Assembly: GCA_902580115.1 (NCBI GenBank)
Contig: CACHJN010000007.1
Coordinates: 1-52,772, forward strand
From: an uncultured Pelagibacteraceae bacterium
GTDB taxonomy: Bacteria; Pseudomonadota; Alphaproteobacteria; Pelagibacterales; Pelagibacteraceae
Direction of reading: 5' to 3'
Length of the DNA stretch: 52,772 nucleotides
Part shown: in pieces, positions 37,712-46,853 of the stretch
Layout of the letters: each line of letters opens with the position of its first letter
Position numbering within the stretch: position 1 is the first letter of the stretch
Notes under the pieces: model-generated
Told to the model about the DNA's origin: nothing
The model's database searches: none
What the model saw: only the letters and a program-made list of their open reading frames with translations
Made by a program: the position numbers and the translations under genes

Positions 37712-38176
37712 ATGCAAGTAATTTTATTGGAAAATATATCAAAACTTGGAAAAATTGGTGACCTGGTAAAAGTTAAAAATGGGTATGCGAGAAATTTTTT
37801 GTTAAAAAAAAATAAAGCTTTAAGAGCTAATAAAGAAAATATCGAATTAGTAAATAAAAACAAGTCTGAACTAACAAAAAAAAATATAGAAGTTAAGAAT
37901 AAATTTATTGAAAAAGCTAACAAAATTAAAAATAAAAAAATTAAAGTTTATAAAGCAATTAAAGAAAATGGTGATTTATACGCTTCTATAAAACCAAAAG
38001 AAATATCAAAAATAATCTTAGATGAATTAAAGTCAGAAATAGGACCATCTGAAATAATAATTAAAAAAGAAATTAATAAAATCGGCCAATTCGAGATAAA
38101 TATTGTGCTACATTCTGAGGTTCAAACAAAAATATTTCTTCAAGTAGAAAAATTGGATAAGCTTCAAAATAAATAA
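37712..38176 (+). CDS. rplI: 50S ribosomal protein L9
   Basis: 154 residues. The N-terminal domain MQVILLENISKLGKIGDLVKVK and GYARNFLLKKNKALRA is the L9 signature. A long connecting helix and the C-terminal domain (about 85-150) follow. Third gene of the S6-S18-L9 operon. Confidence 0.97.
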   Translation: MQVILLENISKLGKIGDLVKVKNGYARNFLLKKNKALRANKENIELVNKNKSELTKKNIEVKNKFIEKANKIKNKKIKVYKAIKENGDLYASIKPKEISKIILDELKSEIGPSEIIIKKEINKIGQFEINIVLHSEVQTKIFLQVEKLDKLQNK

Positions 38177-38178
38177 TT

Positions 38179-38187
38179 TTTTCCACA
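38179..38187 (+). promoter_or_regulatory. DnaA-box-like site upstream of dnaB
   Basis: TTTTCCACA fits the relaxed DnaA-box consensus TTWTNCACA and lies in the 73-bp gap between rplI and dnaB. A few such matches are expected by chance in 52 kb, so only the location makes it notable. Confidence 0.3.
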
Positions 38188-38249
38188 GGTTGAAAAAAAG
38201 GTGTGTAACTTAAAGTTTAAATTATCTCTATATAGAATATTATATCTAT

Positions 38250-39674
38250 ATGGAAAAACTCAATATCACTAAAAATCAAATACAAGATCAAGAGATCCCA
38301 TCAAATATTGAAGCAGAGCAAAATCTTTTGGGTTCAGTTTTGGTTAATAACGATATAATAGATGAGATAGCTAGCATTATTAGTTCAGAAAAATTTTATG
38401 ATCCAATTCATGTAAAGATTTATGAAGTTATTGAAAATTTAAATAACAAAGGAATGATTGCAAATCCAATAACTCTAAAAAATTATTTTGAAAAAAATCA
38501 AGGTCTAGATGATGTTGGTGGAGTTGAATATTTAGTGAAATTGACAAGATTTTCCTCATCTGTGAAGCAAGCTATAGATTATGCAAAAATAGTTCATGAA
38601 AATTATGTTAAAAGAGAACTTATTCAAATTTCACACAGTATAAAAGATGATACTTTAAACTCTGATGAGGATAAATCTTCAGATTTAATAATTGAGGATG
38701 CAGAAAAATTATTATTTGATTTAGCAGAGAGAGGTTCTTTCTCCCAATCCTTTATGAAGTTTAATTTAGCTCTTGATCAATCAATTAATATGGCTGAACA
38801 AGCTATGAAAAATGATCAGGGTATAGTAGGAGTTCCAACTGGCCTAACAGATTTAGATGAAAAATTAGGTGGATTACACAAATCAGATTTAGTTATTATC
38901 GCCGGCCGTCCTTCTATGGGTAAAACTGCTTTAGCAACAAATATCGCATATCATGCAGCAAAAAATATTCAATTAAAAGGGTCAAAATCTTCTGTAGCTT
39001 TTTTTTCATTAGAAATGTCATCAGAACAACTCTCAACAAGAATTTTATCTGAACAATCACGTATTAAATCAAATGATATTAGAAGAGGAAAAGCAACCGA
39101 GGAAGAACTTGGAAGATATATTGAAACATCGAGGGACATATATGATCTTCCTTTGTATATTGACGAAACTCCAGCGATAACAATTTCTACTTTAAGTAAT
39201 AGAGCAAGAAGAATTAAAAGACTTTTTGGCCTAAGTTTAATAGTAGTGGATTATATTCAGTTAATGAGGACAAGTTCAAAAAGAAATGATGGAAGAGTTC
39301 AAGAAATTTCTGAAATTACTCAGGGTTTAAAAGCTTTAGCTAAAGAATTAGGAGTTCCAGTACTCGCTTTATCTCAACTATCGAGAGCTGTTGAACAAAG
39401 AGACGATAAAAAACCTCAATTGGCAGATTTAAGAGAATCAGGTTCAATAGAGCAAGATGCTGATGTGGTGTTGTTTGTTTTTAGGGAGGAATATTACGAA
39501 GAAAAAAAGCAACCTAAACTTGGTTCAATAGAGCACGCAGAATGGCAATCAAAAATGAGTGATATAGCTGGTTTAGCAGAGATATTAATAGGTAAACAGA
39601 GACACGGACCAACTGGTAATATTCAAGTAGAATTTGAAGGAATGTATACGAAATTCAAAGATTTGAAATCTTAG
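38250..39674 (+). CDS. dnaB: Replicative DNA helicase DnaB
   Basis: Hexameric 5'-3' helicase at the replication fork, 474 residues. The N-terminal collar domain starts at IPSNIEAEQNLLGSVLVNN. The RecA-like domain (about 185-470) shows Walker A IIAGRPSMGKTALA, FFSLEMSSEQL and Walker B LIVVDYIQLM. SQLSRAVEQRDDKKPQLADL and a DLRESGSIEQDADVVLFVFR stretch follow. No intein is present. Confidence 0.98.
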   Translation: MEKLNITKNQIQDQEIPSNIEAEQNLLGSVLVNNDIIDEIASIISSEKFYDPIHVKIYEVIENLNNKGMIANPITLKNYFEKNQGLDDVGGVEYLVKLTRFSSSVKQAIDYAKIVHENYVKRELIQISHSIKDDTLNSDEDKSSDLIIEDAEKLLFDLAERGSFSQSFMKFNLALDQSINMAEQAMKNDQGIVGVPTGLTDLDEKLGGLHKSDLVIIAGRPSMGKTALATNIAYHAAKNIQLKGSKSSVAFFSLEMSSEQLSTRILSEQSRIKSNDIRRGKATEEELGRYIETSRDIYDLPLYIDETPAITISTLSNRARRIKRLFGLSLIVVDYIQLMRTSSKRNDGRVQEISEITQGLKALAKELGVPVLALSQLSRAVEQRDDKKPQLADLRESGSIEQDADVVLFVFREEYYEEKKQPKLGSIEHAEWQSKMSDIAGLAEILIGKQRHGPTGNIQVEFEGMYTKFKDLKS

Positions 39675-39728
39675 ATAAAATAACATTTTTCATTTTTTTT
39701 GATAATAAGATATATCATTTGTTTACCC

Positions 39729-42206
39729 ATGTTTTTAAAACTTTATAACAAATTAGTCTCAGATTTTCACAAATTTACTCTATTACTAATTTCAATTATA
39801 TTAATTATATCTTTTTATTTCGCTAAGAATTTTAATTTAGATGCATCGTCGGATGCTCTATTATTAGAAGGTGATCAAGATTTAAAGTATCTCCGTGAGA
39901 TTAATAATAGATATCAGTCAAAAGAATTTCTTTTTTTAACCTACTCTCCCATAACAAATTTTACCGATGAAGATACAATAATAAATATACAATTGTTAAA
40001 ATCTAAAATTGAAAAACTCTCTTGGGTTGACAGTATTATTACTATTATTGATGTACCACTTCTTAAAAGCAGTGATGAACCGTTAATGGAAAGATTAAAA
40101 AATTATAAAACACTCTCCTATCCCAATATTGATAAAGATCGAGGTTTTCAAGAAATACTTAATAGTCCGATATACAAAGATTATGTTATTAGCCAAGATG
40201 GCAAAACTTCTGGAGTAGTAATTTATTTAAAAAAAGATGAAAGGTTAAATGAATATGTTGAATTAAAAGAAAAGTATTTTTTTGAAAGAAAAGAAAAAAA
40301 ACAAAGCAGTGCAGAAAAAAAGAAATATAAAGAATTTTTAAAAGAGTACGAGGATTATAAAAATTTATACAACAAGCGAAATCATCAAAACATTACAGAA
40401 ATAAGAGATATCATAAACAAATATGGTGAAAATGCAAAAATTCATTTGGGAGGAATTCCTATGATAGCTGACGATATGATGAGTTACATTAAAAGTGATA
40501 TTGTAGTTTTTGGAATTGGTGTTTTTATATTTATTATTATTACTCTATGGTTCATATTCAGAAATATTAAATGGGTAATTATGCCGTTATTGGGTTGCGC
40601 AACTTCTGTAATTATAATGATAGGATTGCTCGGTTTTATTGGATGGAAGGTAACAGTAATATCATCAAATTTTATTGCCTTAATGTTAATATTAAACATG
40701 GCAATGAATATTCATGTAACGGTAAGATTTCTTCAGCTTAAAAAAGAATTCCCTAACCTTACAAAAAATGAAGCGGTGCTTGAGGCAAGTAAAAAAATGA
40801 TGTTACCTATCCTCTACACTGTTTTAACTACTATTTGCGCTTTTCTATCTTTAATTTTTAGTGGAATAAAACCAATTATAGATTTTGGTTGGATGATGAC
40901 TTTAGGATTAATAGTTTCTTTACTAGTGACATTTCTTCTTTTGCCCTGCTTATTAAATATTTTTTCTTCAGAAAATGAGATTAATATCCAAGATACCGAA
41001 AAATCGATTATTACTAAATTTCTTGGATCAATAGCAAAAAAAAATAACAATTTGCTTTTAGTAACTACTCTAATTATTGTCATAGCAAGCATCGTAGGTA
41101 TTTTCAAATTAGAGGTAGAGAATAGCTTTATAAATTATTTTGATAAAGAAACTGAAATTTATAAAGGAATGAAAAAAATTGATGATGACCTTGGTGGAAC
41201 AACTCCTTTGAATGTAATAATAAGATTTCCAACAAAACAAGTTGACAAAAATGATGATGATGAATTTTCCGAATGGGACGAAGATGTTGAAAATAAAGAA
41301 GATAAAGCAAAATATTGGTTCACCAGAGATAAAATGGACAAAATTTTAAAAGTACATGATTATTTAGACTCCTTGCCGGAAATAGGAAAAGTTTTATCTT
41401 TCGGTTCAATTTTACGAGTTGCTGAAGATTTGAACAAAAAAGAATTACAAAGTTTAGAAATAGCTGTCTTATATAGTAAAATTCCTGAAGAAATTAAAAA
41501 TGAGATTATTTCTCCATATATTTCAGTTGACGATGATGAAGCAAGAATTTCAGTAAGAATAAAGGACTCTTTGGAAAATTTAAGAAGAAATGATTTAATT
41601 AAAAAAATTAGCAATGAGCTTAACACTAAATTAGGCTTAGATAAAAATGAGTATAAATTAGCAGGTGTTTTAATTTTATTTAATAATTTATTACAAAGTT
41701 TGTTTAAATCTCAAATTCTTACATTAGGAATTGTTATGTTGGGTATTTTTGCTATGTTTTTAATATTATTTAGAAATGTGACTTTGTCATTTATCGGTGT
41801 TGTGCCCAACTTCATAGCAGCCTTTTTTATCCTTGGTATAATAGGTTTAATGGGTATCCCTTTAGACATGATGACAATTACAATAGCTGCGATAACTATT
41901 GGTATAGCAGTGGATAATAGTATTCACTACATTTACAGATTTAAAGAAGAATTTAAAAAAATAAATAATTATAACAAAACATTAGATAGATGCCATAGTA
42001 CTGTTGGAATTGCTATTTTAAATACCTCTATAACAATAGTTTTTGGTTTTTCGATTTTAGTTTTATCAAATTTTATTCCTACAATATATTTTGGTTTTTT
42101 CACTGGTATAGCAATGTTACTTGCCATGATTTCTGTCTTAACTTTGCTTCCAAGGTTATTATTAATTTATAAACCCTTCGGCGAAGAAGTCGATAAACTC
42201 ATATAA
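39729..42206 (+). CDS. RND/MMPL-superfamily exporter (COG1033-like)
   Basis: Large inner-membrane transporter, 825 residues from the ATG at 39729 (MFLKLYNKLVSDFHKF); a TTG at 39699 is the longer option. It has two related halves, each with one helix, a large periplasmic loop, then about five helices. The second halves show a GLVVSLLVTFLLLP-type stretch (GLIVSLLVTFLLLPCLL) and AAITIGIAVDNSIHYIYRFK. The first loop has a very charged Lys/Glu segment at about 180-220, and the second an acidic DDDEFSEWDEDVENKEDK run. The substrate is unknown; lipids or hopanoid-like molecules are typical for relatives. It shares one base with cvpA. Confidence 0.85.
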   Translation: MFLKLYNKLVSDFHKFTLLLISIILIISFYFAKNFNLDASSDALLLEGDQDLKYLREINNRYQSKEFLFLTYSPITNFTDEDTIINIQLLKSKIEKLSWVDSIITIIDVPLLKSSDEPLMERLKNYKTLSYPNIDKDRGFQEILNSPIYKDYVISQDGKTSGVVIYLKKDERLNEYVELKEKYFFERKEKKQSSAEKKKYKEFLKEYEDYKNLYNKRNHQNITEIRDIINKYGENAKIHLGGIPMIADDMMSYIKSDIVVFGIGVFIFIIITLWFIFRNIKWVIMPLLGCATSVIIMIGLLGFIGWKVTVISSNFIALMLILNMAMNIHVTVRFLQLKKEFPNLTKNEAVLEASKKMMLPILYTVLTTICAFLSLIFSGIKPIIDFGWMMTLGLIVSLLVTFLLLPCLLNIFSSENEINIQDTEKSIITKFLGSIAKKNNNLLLVTTLIIVIASIVGIFKLEVENSFINYFDKETEIYKGMKKIDDDLGGTTPLNVIIRFPTKQVDKNDDDEFSEWDEDVENKEDKAKYWFTRDKMDKILKVHDYLDSLPEIGKVLSFGSILRVAEDLNKKELQSLEIAVLYSKIPEEIKNEIISPYISVDDDEARISVRIKDSLENLRRNDLIKKISNELNTKLGLDKNEYKLAGVLILFNNLLQSLFKSQILTLGIVMLGIFAMFLILFRNVTLSFIGVVPNFIAAFFILGIIGLMGIPLDMMTITIAAITIGIAVDNSIHYIYRFKEEFKKINNYNKTLDRCHSTVGIAILNTSITIVFGFSILVLSNFIPTIYFGFFTGIAMLLAMISVLTLLPRLLLIYKPFGEEVDKLI

Positions 42207-42751
42207 TGAGTAATTTAATTGAAAGCATAACAAATAATTTAAATATATTTGATATTTTTGTTGCAGCAATTTTTATTTATTGTGTAATACAATGTTTCTT
42301 GAAAGGTTTTTCTTTAAGCTTAATATCTTTCATGAAATGGGTGTTATCGACTATTTTTACGATTATATTAGTACCAAAACTTCAGCCAACAGTAAGTGAG
42401 TATATAGAATCAGAGTTTATAAATAGCATAGGTCTTGGAATAGTGATTTTTATTTTTACACTTTTTTTAATTATAGTTATAGGAAAAGCCTTAGGTAAAG
42501 CTGTTACCTGGACAGGGGTAGGATCAATAGACAAAACTTTTGGTATGTTATTTGGATTTTTTAAAGGCTATGTAGTTAGTGTGTGTATATTTTCTATATT
42601 AAATTGGTTTTATCCTTTTCAAAATTGGGGTATATCAGCAGAAGACGCTATTACGTTTAATTTGATAAATAAAGGAAGTGAAATTTTAATAGAAGAGTTT
42701 CCATCTAGTAAAGATTTCATTGATACGAAAGAACAAATTGAAAATATTTGA
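42206..42751 (+). CDS. cvpA: CvpA-family membrane protein
   Basis: 181 residues with about four membrane helices. The family pattern is FDIFVAAIFIYCVIQCFLKG near the start, then LGKAVTWTGVGSIDKTFGMLFGFFKGYVV with the conserved GxxDKxxGxxFGxxKG core. CvpA is known from colicin V production and envelope stress in enterics; its exact activity is unclear. It precedes purF, as in E. coli and many other bacteria. Confidence 0.92.
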   Translation: MSNLIESITNNLNIFDIFVAAIFIYCVIQCFLKGFSLSLISFMKWVLSTIFTIILVPKLQPTVSEYIESEFINSIGLGIVIFIFTLFLIIVIGKALGKAVTWTGVGSIDKTFGMLFGFFKGYVVSVCIFSILNWFYPFQNWGISAEDAITFNLINKGSEILIEEFPSSKDFIDTKEQIENI

Positions 42752-44189
42752 ATTAGATAAATTAAAAGAAGAATGTGGTGTTTTTGGCGTCTCAAATCAC
42801 GATGATGCAGCTAGATTAGTAGCTTTAGGATTGCACTCATTGCAACATAGGGGGCAAGAAGGTTGTGGAATAGTTTCTTTTGATGGAAAAAGTTTTCATT
42901 CAGAGAAACGACAAGGTTTAGTCGGTGATCATTTTACAAATATTGAAACTATTAAGAGATTGCCTGGAAATTCAGCTATAGGTCATAACAGATATTCTAC
43001 AACTGGTGAAACATCTCTTAGAAATATTCAACCTTTCTTTGCAGATCTTTATCATGGCGGTTTAAGCATTGCCCATAATGGCAATTTAACTAATGCTATT
43101 ACTTTAAGAAATGATCTTGTAAAAAATGGATCAATTTTTAGAACAACCAGTGACACTGAAACTATAGTGCAATTAATTGCGCAATCAAAAAGAGAGAAGA
43201 TATTAGATAAAATAACGGAAACTTTATTTAAAATTCAAGGAGGCTATGCTCTGGTAATCCTGACAAACAAAAAATTAATAGGTGTGAGAGATCCTTTGGG
43301 TATAAGACCGCTGGTAATCGGAAAATTAGGTAATTCTTACATATTTGCCTCAGAAACATGTGCATTAGATATTGTTGATGCAAAATTTGTCAGAGAGGTT
43401 GAAAATGGAGAGATGGTTGTAATAGAAAATAATGAAATTAAAAGTTTTAAACCCTTTAATAAAATTAAATCAAGACCTTGTGTGTTTGAATATATTTATT
43501 TCGCTAGGCCTGATAGTATTCTTAGTGGAGAATGTGCTTATGAATATAGAAAAAGATTAGGTGAAGAATTAGCAAGAGAGTCAGGAGTTGATGCAGATAT
43601 TGTTGTACCAGTGCCTGACTCTGGTGTACCAGCTGCCATAGGTTACTCACAATCATCAAATATAAAATTTGAACTTGGGTTAATAAGAAACCATTATGTT
43701 GGCAGAACATTTATTGAGCCAACTCAAAATATTAGGAGTTTTGGGGTAAAACTAAAACTAAGTTCTACAAAAAGTATATTAAAAAATAAATCAGTTATAT
43801 TGATTGATGACTCATTAGTGAGAGGAACAACTTGTAGTAAAATTGTAAAAATGCTTTACAAAGCTGGAGCAAAAAAAGTTCATGTTAGAATAGCTTGTCC
43901 AGAAATTAAATATCCAGATTTTTATGGAGTAGATATGCCAACTAAAAAAGAATTGCTTTCAAGTAGCAAAAGTACTGATGAAATTTGTGAATTTTTAGGA
44001 GCGGCAAGTTGTAATTTTTTAAGTATTGATGGTTTGTATAAGGCTTTAATCAATCAAAAGAGAAATAACAATTACCCTCAATTTAGCGACCATTATTTTA
44101 CTGGGGAGTATCCTATAAAAGCTTTGGATAAACTAGGAAACGAAAAAATCACTCAACTATCTTTGTTAAGTAATAAATCGAGCTCTTAA
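42738..44189 (+). CDS. purF: Amidophosphoribosyltransferase
   Basis: Commits PRPP to purine synthesis using glutamine. There is no ATG near the start. TTG at 42738 gives MKIFELDKLKEECGVFG (483 residues) with a 12-residue propeptide ahead of the nucleophilic Cys 13; TTG at 42720 is also possible. The glutaminase domain shows HRGQEGCGIVS, IGHNRYSTTG and SIAHNGNLTN. The PRPP motif is VILIDDSLVRGTT. The late FSDHYFTGEYP lacks the Cys of the CFTGxYP motif in Fe-S-containing PurF. It overlaps cvpA by 14 bp and its TTAA stop is interlocked with the opposing bamB stop. Confidence 0.95.
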   Translation: MKIFELDKLKEECGVFGVSNHDDAARLVALGLHSLQHRGQEGCGIVSFDGKSFHSEKRQGLVGDHFTNIETIKRLPGNSAIGHNRYSTTGETSLRNIQPFFADLYHGGLSIAHNGNLTNAITLRNDLVKNGSIFRTTSDTETIVQLIAQSKREKILDKITETLFKIQGGYALVILTNKKLIGVRDPLGIRPLVIGKLGNSYIFASETCALDIVDAKFVREVENGEMVVIENNEIKSFKPFNKIKSRPCVFEYIYFARPDSILSGECAYEYRKRLGEELARESGVDADIVVPVPDSGVPAAIGYSQSSNIKFELGLIRNHYVGRTFIEPTQNIRSFGVKLKLSSTKSILKNKSVILIDDSLVRGTTCSKIVKMLYKAGAKKVHVRIACPEIKYPDFYGVDMPTKKELLSSSKSTDEICEFLGAASCNFLSIDGLYKALINQKRNNNYPQFSDHYFTGEYPIKALDKLGNEKITQLSLLSNKSSS

Positions 44190-45514
44190 TTAACCTTATA
44201 AATTCTCTTTGAGTTACTAACAAATATCATTTCATTCTTTGAAAAAATTATATCACTTGAAATTTTAAATGGATTTTTTTTAATTGAATTAACATTTATA
44301 ATATCCTCTATGTTGAACTCAATAAAATAAGAATTATCTGATATTAAAAGTAATTTCTTATTTACAAGAAAAAGGTTATTTATTTTTTTTATTTTTTTTT
44401 TAAAATTTTTTTTAAAATCTTTTTTTATCATTGAGTATATATTTTTAGAATAAATAATATTTCCAGTATTTTTATTAATACATATTAAGAAATTATCTTT
44501 GTTTATTGCGAATATAGTATTTCCTGAAATTATTGGGGCTGTACTTAATTTTATACTCAAATCCCAAATACGAGCACCATTAAGATTAAGTAATGAAATA
44601 CTATCTTTAGAAGAAATCATTATGTCATTGTCTTTTACTATGATTGGATTACCTTTATAAACGATTTCATTTTCAGATTTAAAATTTTGAATCCAATTTA
44701 TAACTTTTTTATTAATCAAATTAAGTGAATATAAAGTACCATTAGTCGACAAAAATAATAAATTGTTGTTATTTTCAACTGCGAGATTGCTCTCAAACTT
44801 AGATACTGTTTTTGAAGGTTGTGTATATAATTCATCAATTTTTTTTCCATTTTGTAAATCAATTAAAATTACTTTATTTTTTTCATCTGATAAGAATAAA
44901 ATTCCTTCAATAATTTTTAAATTAGACCTGAAAGGAACCAAATAGTTTTTTGCCCAATTTATTTTTTGCTTTTTAAAGTTTATTGAATAAATATAGCCGA
45001 AATTATCTGCTGCAATTATAGATTCGTTTTTCACTATTAATTTAATAATCTTTTTATTTTTTTTCATTTTTTTTTTGTAAAAATTAAATTGGTAAATTAA
45101 TTGATTTTCACTTAAAGAAAAAACTCCTATATTTCCTTTGTTATCTGAGAAAAATAAATTATCTTTATCTACGAGAATATTATTATTAATATTTGTATTC
45201 GAAATTTTAGAAAATTTTTTGAAATTGCCTTCATTTAAAAACAATATATTGCTTACATTGTTAGATTTATTTTGATATCTCTGGCTCCAATTTGAAAACG
45301 ATATTGGATTGTCAAGTTTTATAACTTGATCCGGTGATAGCTCTTTTTCTTCAACAATATTTTTTTGTTTTTTGAAAACAAGTTCGATATTTTGGTTATT
45401 ATCATCATCCTTTTTTGCTATTCGATCGCTTCCAGTCCAAATTCCAGTTTTTTTATCAAACGAACAATTATTTAAAAAAATTAGAAAGAAAATTAAAATA
45501 ATTATATTACTCAT
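44186..45514 (-). CDS. bamB: BamB-like outer-membrane lipoprotein (PQQ beta-propeller)
   Basis: 442 residues. A lipoprotein signal peptide ends FLNNC (Cys 17), the lipidation site. The rest forms repeated beta-blades: NILVDKDNLFFSDNKGNIGVFS, SIIAADNFGYIYSINFKKQK, LFLSTNGTLYSLNLINKKV and FAINKDNFLICINKNTGNI. These resemble PQQ/WD-like blades of BamB, a partner of BamA in outer-membrane protein insertion. The sequence is divergent, so the assignment rests on blade pattern, lipobox and the upstream TPR-membrane protein, a common alphaproteobacterial pair. They overlap by 4 bp. Confidence 0.75.
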   Translation of the reverse strand: MSNIIILIFFLIFLNNCSFDKKTGIWTGSDRIAKKDDDNNQNIELVFKKQKNIVEEKELSPDQVIKLDNPISFSNWSQRYQNKSNNVSNILFLNEGNFKKFSKISNTNINNNILVDKDNLFFSDNKGNIGVFSLSENQLIYQFNFYKKKMKKNKKIIKLIVKNESIIAADNFGYIYSINFKKQKINWAKNYLVPFRSNLKIIEGILFLSDEKNKVILIDLQNGKKIDELYTQPSKTVSKFESNLAVENNNNLLFLSTNGTLYSLNLINKKVINWIQNFKSENEIVYKGNPIIVKDNDIMISSKDSISLLNLNGARIWDLSIKLSTAPIISGNTIFAINKDNFLICINKNTGNIIYSKNIYSMIKKDFKKNFKKKIKKINNLFLVNKKLLLISDNSYFIEFNIEDIINVNSIKKNPFKISSDIIFSKNEMIFVSNSKRIYKVN

Positions 45515-46077
45515 TTATTAATTGAGATCTCAAACTCTTTAGCTTTATTAAATTCACCTTTTGAGAGATAGTATTTTTTAATATAATCAGAAACTGTATT
45601 TCTCCATAAAGAGTCAGATTGTAAAATAGGCTTTAATGAACCAAGCAATTCGCTCTCTTTAATACCATCTCCCATATAAATGATTTTTTTAAAAATAATT
45701 AAATTTTTTGTTTCTGAATCTAAATTACTACTAGATATAATTTGATCATAATAATTTAAAATTTTTGTATCGTCATTTATTAAATTTTTATCTACTATTA
45801 GATTTAAAGCAGAAGGGGAATAAAAGCTATTTTTCTTTGCAATAATACTTTCTAAAATTTTTAATCCCTCTTGATTATTTTTATTTTCAATTAATATTTT
45901 TGCTTTATTAAACTGTTCAGATATATCTAAATTTTGTTTTTTTTTATACGCATCAAAAATAATTAAAAAAATTATAAGAGAAATTATTATTGTAATTATG
46001 CAAATAATTTTAATTTTATTTTTATTAAAAAATTCGTTTAAATTAAATTTAGGTTTTTCAGTAATTTGATCGTTCAT
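45511..46077 (-). CDS. Membrane-anchored TPR-like protein (YfgM/TPR_21 type)
   Basis: 188 residues: a short cytoplasmic N-terminus, one membrane helix at about 17-40 (IICIITIIISLIIFLIIF), then a helical periplasmic domain with EQFNKAKILIENKNNQEGLKILESI. This is the layout of YfgM-like proteins, which act with periplasmic chaperones near the Sec machinery. Position directly upstream of bamB supports an envelope role. Sequence similarity is weak beyond that. Confidence 0.7.
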   Translation of the reverse strand: MNDQITEKPKFNLNEFFNKNKIKIICIITIIISLIIFLIIFDAYKKKQNLDISEQFNKAKILIENKNNQEGLKILESIIAKKNSFYSPSALNLIVDKNLINDDTKILNYYDQIISSSNLDSETKNLIIFKKIIYMGDGIKESELLGSLKPILQSDSLWRNTVSDYIKKYYLSKGEFNKAKEFEISINK

Positions 46078-46079
46078 AA

Positions 46080-46853
46080 TTAAAAGCTGTTTATATTTTT
46101 AGGAAACTCACCTGATCTTACATCTTTACTAAATTTTTTAGTTGCTGCATCTATTATCTTTTCTAAGTTAGCATATTTTTTCACAAATTTTGGATAAAAA
46201 CCACTAACACCTAACATATCATCTGTAACAAGTATTTGACCGTCACATAATTTTGATGATCCTATCCCTATAGTTGGAATTTTCAGTGATTGGGTAATTT
46301 TTTGGGCAGTAATTTTAGATATACATTCTAAAACAATCGAAAAAGCACCAGCTTGCTCTATTTTCAAAGCATGCTTTAATAATTTTTTTTGTTGATATAA
46401 ATTTTTGCCTTCTACTTTAAATTTTTTTTTAAATTGTGGAGTATAACCTATATGTCCCATTACATTAATTTTAGATTTTGACAAAGCTTTTACAATATTC
46501 AAATTGTGTGAATTATTTTCAATTTTTACTGCGTCACATCTGGTAGTTTTTAAAATAAGTTTAGCATTTTTAACTGCTTGTTTTGGATTTGTGTAACTGC
46601 CTTTTGGCATATCCACTATAACAAGAGATTTTCTTACACCTTGAGTTACAGATTTAGCATGATTAATCATTGTATCTATTTTTAAATTATGAGTAGTTTT
46701 CATACCGTATAAAACATTAGCTAATGAATCGCCTACCAAAATTAAGTCGCAATATTTATCTAAAATTTTAGAAGTAGATTTTGAGTATGAGGTCAAGCAT
46801 ACAATTTTTTTTTTCTTCTTTTTTTTTAAAAAATTTTTTATTTTAGCTTTCAT
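46080..46853 (-). CDS. panB: 3-methyl-2-oxobutanoate hydroxymethyltransferase
   Basis: First committed enzyme of pantothenate synthesis, adding a hydroxymethyl group to alpha-ketoisovalerate; 257 residues. Motifs are VCLTSYSKSTSKIL, LVGDSLANVLYGMKTTHNL (metal-binding Asp), VMGHIGYTPQ and SIVLECISKITAQ with the catalytic Glu. IGIGSSKLCDGQILVTDDMLG closes the barrel. The usual partner panC is not adjacent. It shares one base with the guaA stop. Confidence 0.94.
   Translation of the reverse strand: MKAKIKNFLKKKKKKKIVCLTSYSKSTSKILDKYCDLILVGDSLANVLYGMKTTHNLKIDTMINHAKSVTQGVRKSLVIVDMPKGSYTNPKQAVKNAKLILKTTRCDAVKIENNSHNLNIVKALSKSKINVMGHIGYTPQFKKKFKVEGKNLYQQKKLLKHALKIEQAGAFSIVLECISKITAQKITQSLKIPTIGIGSSKLCDGQILVTDDMLGVSGFYPKFVKKYANLEKIIDAATKKFSKDVRSGEFPKNINSF

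Noticed and set aside
38177-38205. Weak hairpin TTTTTTC...GAAAAAA after rplI as an intrinsic terminator.
   Set aside because: The stem is almost all A-T, and the T-run lies on the wrong side for a standard terminator. It is more likely a chance A/T tract.
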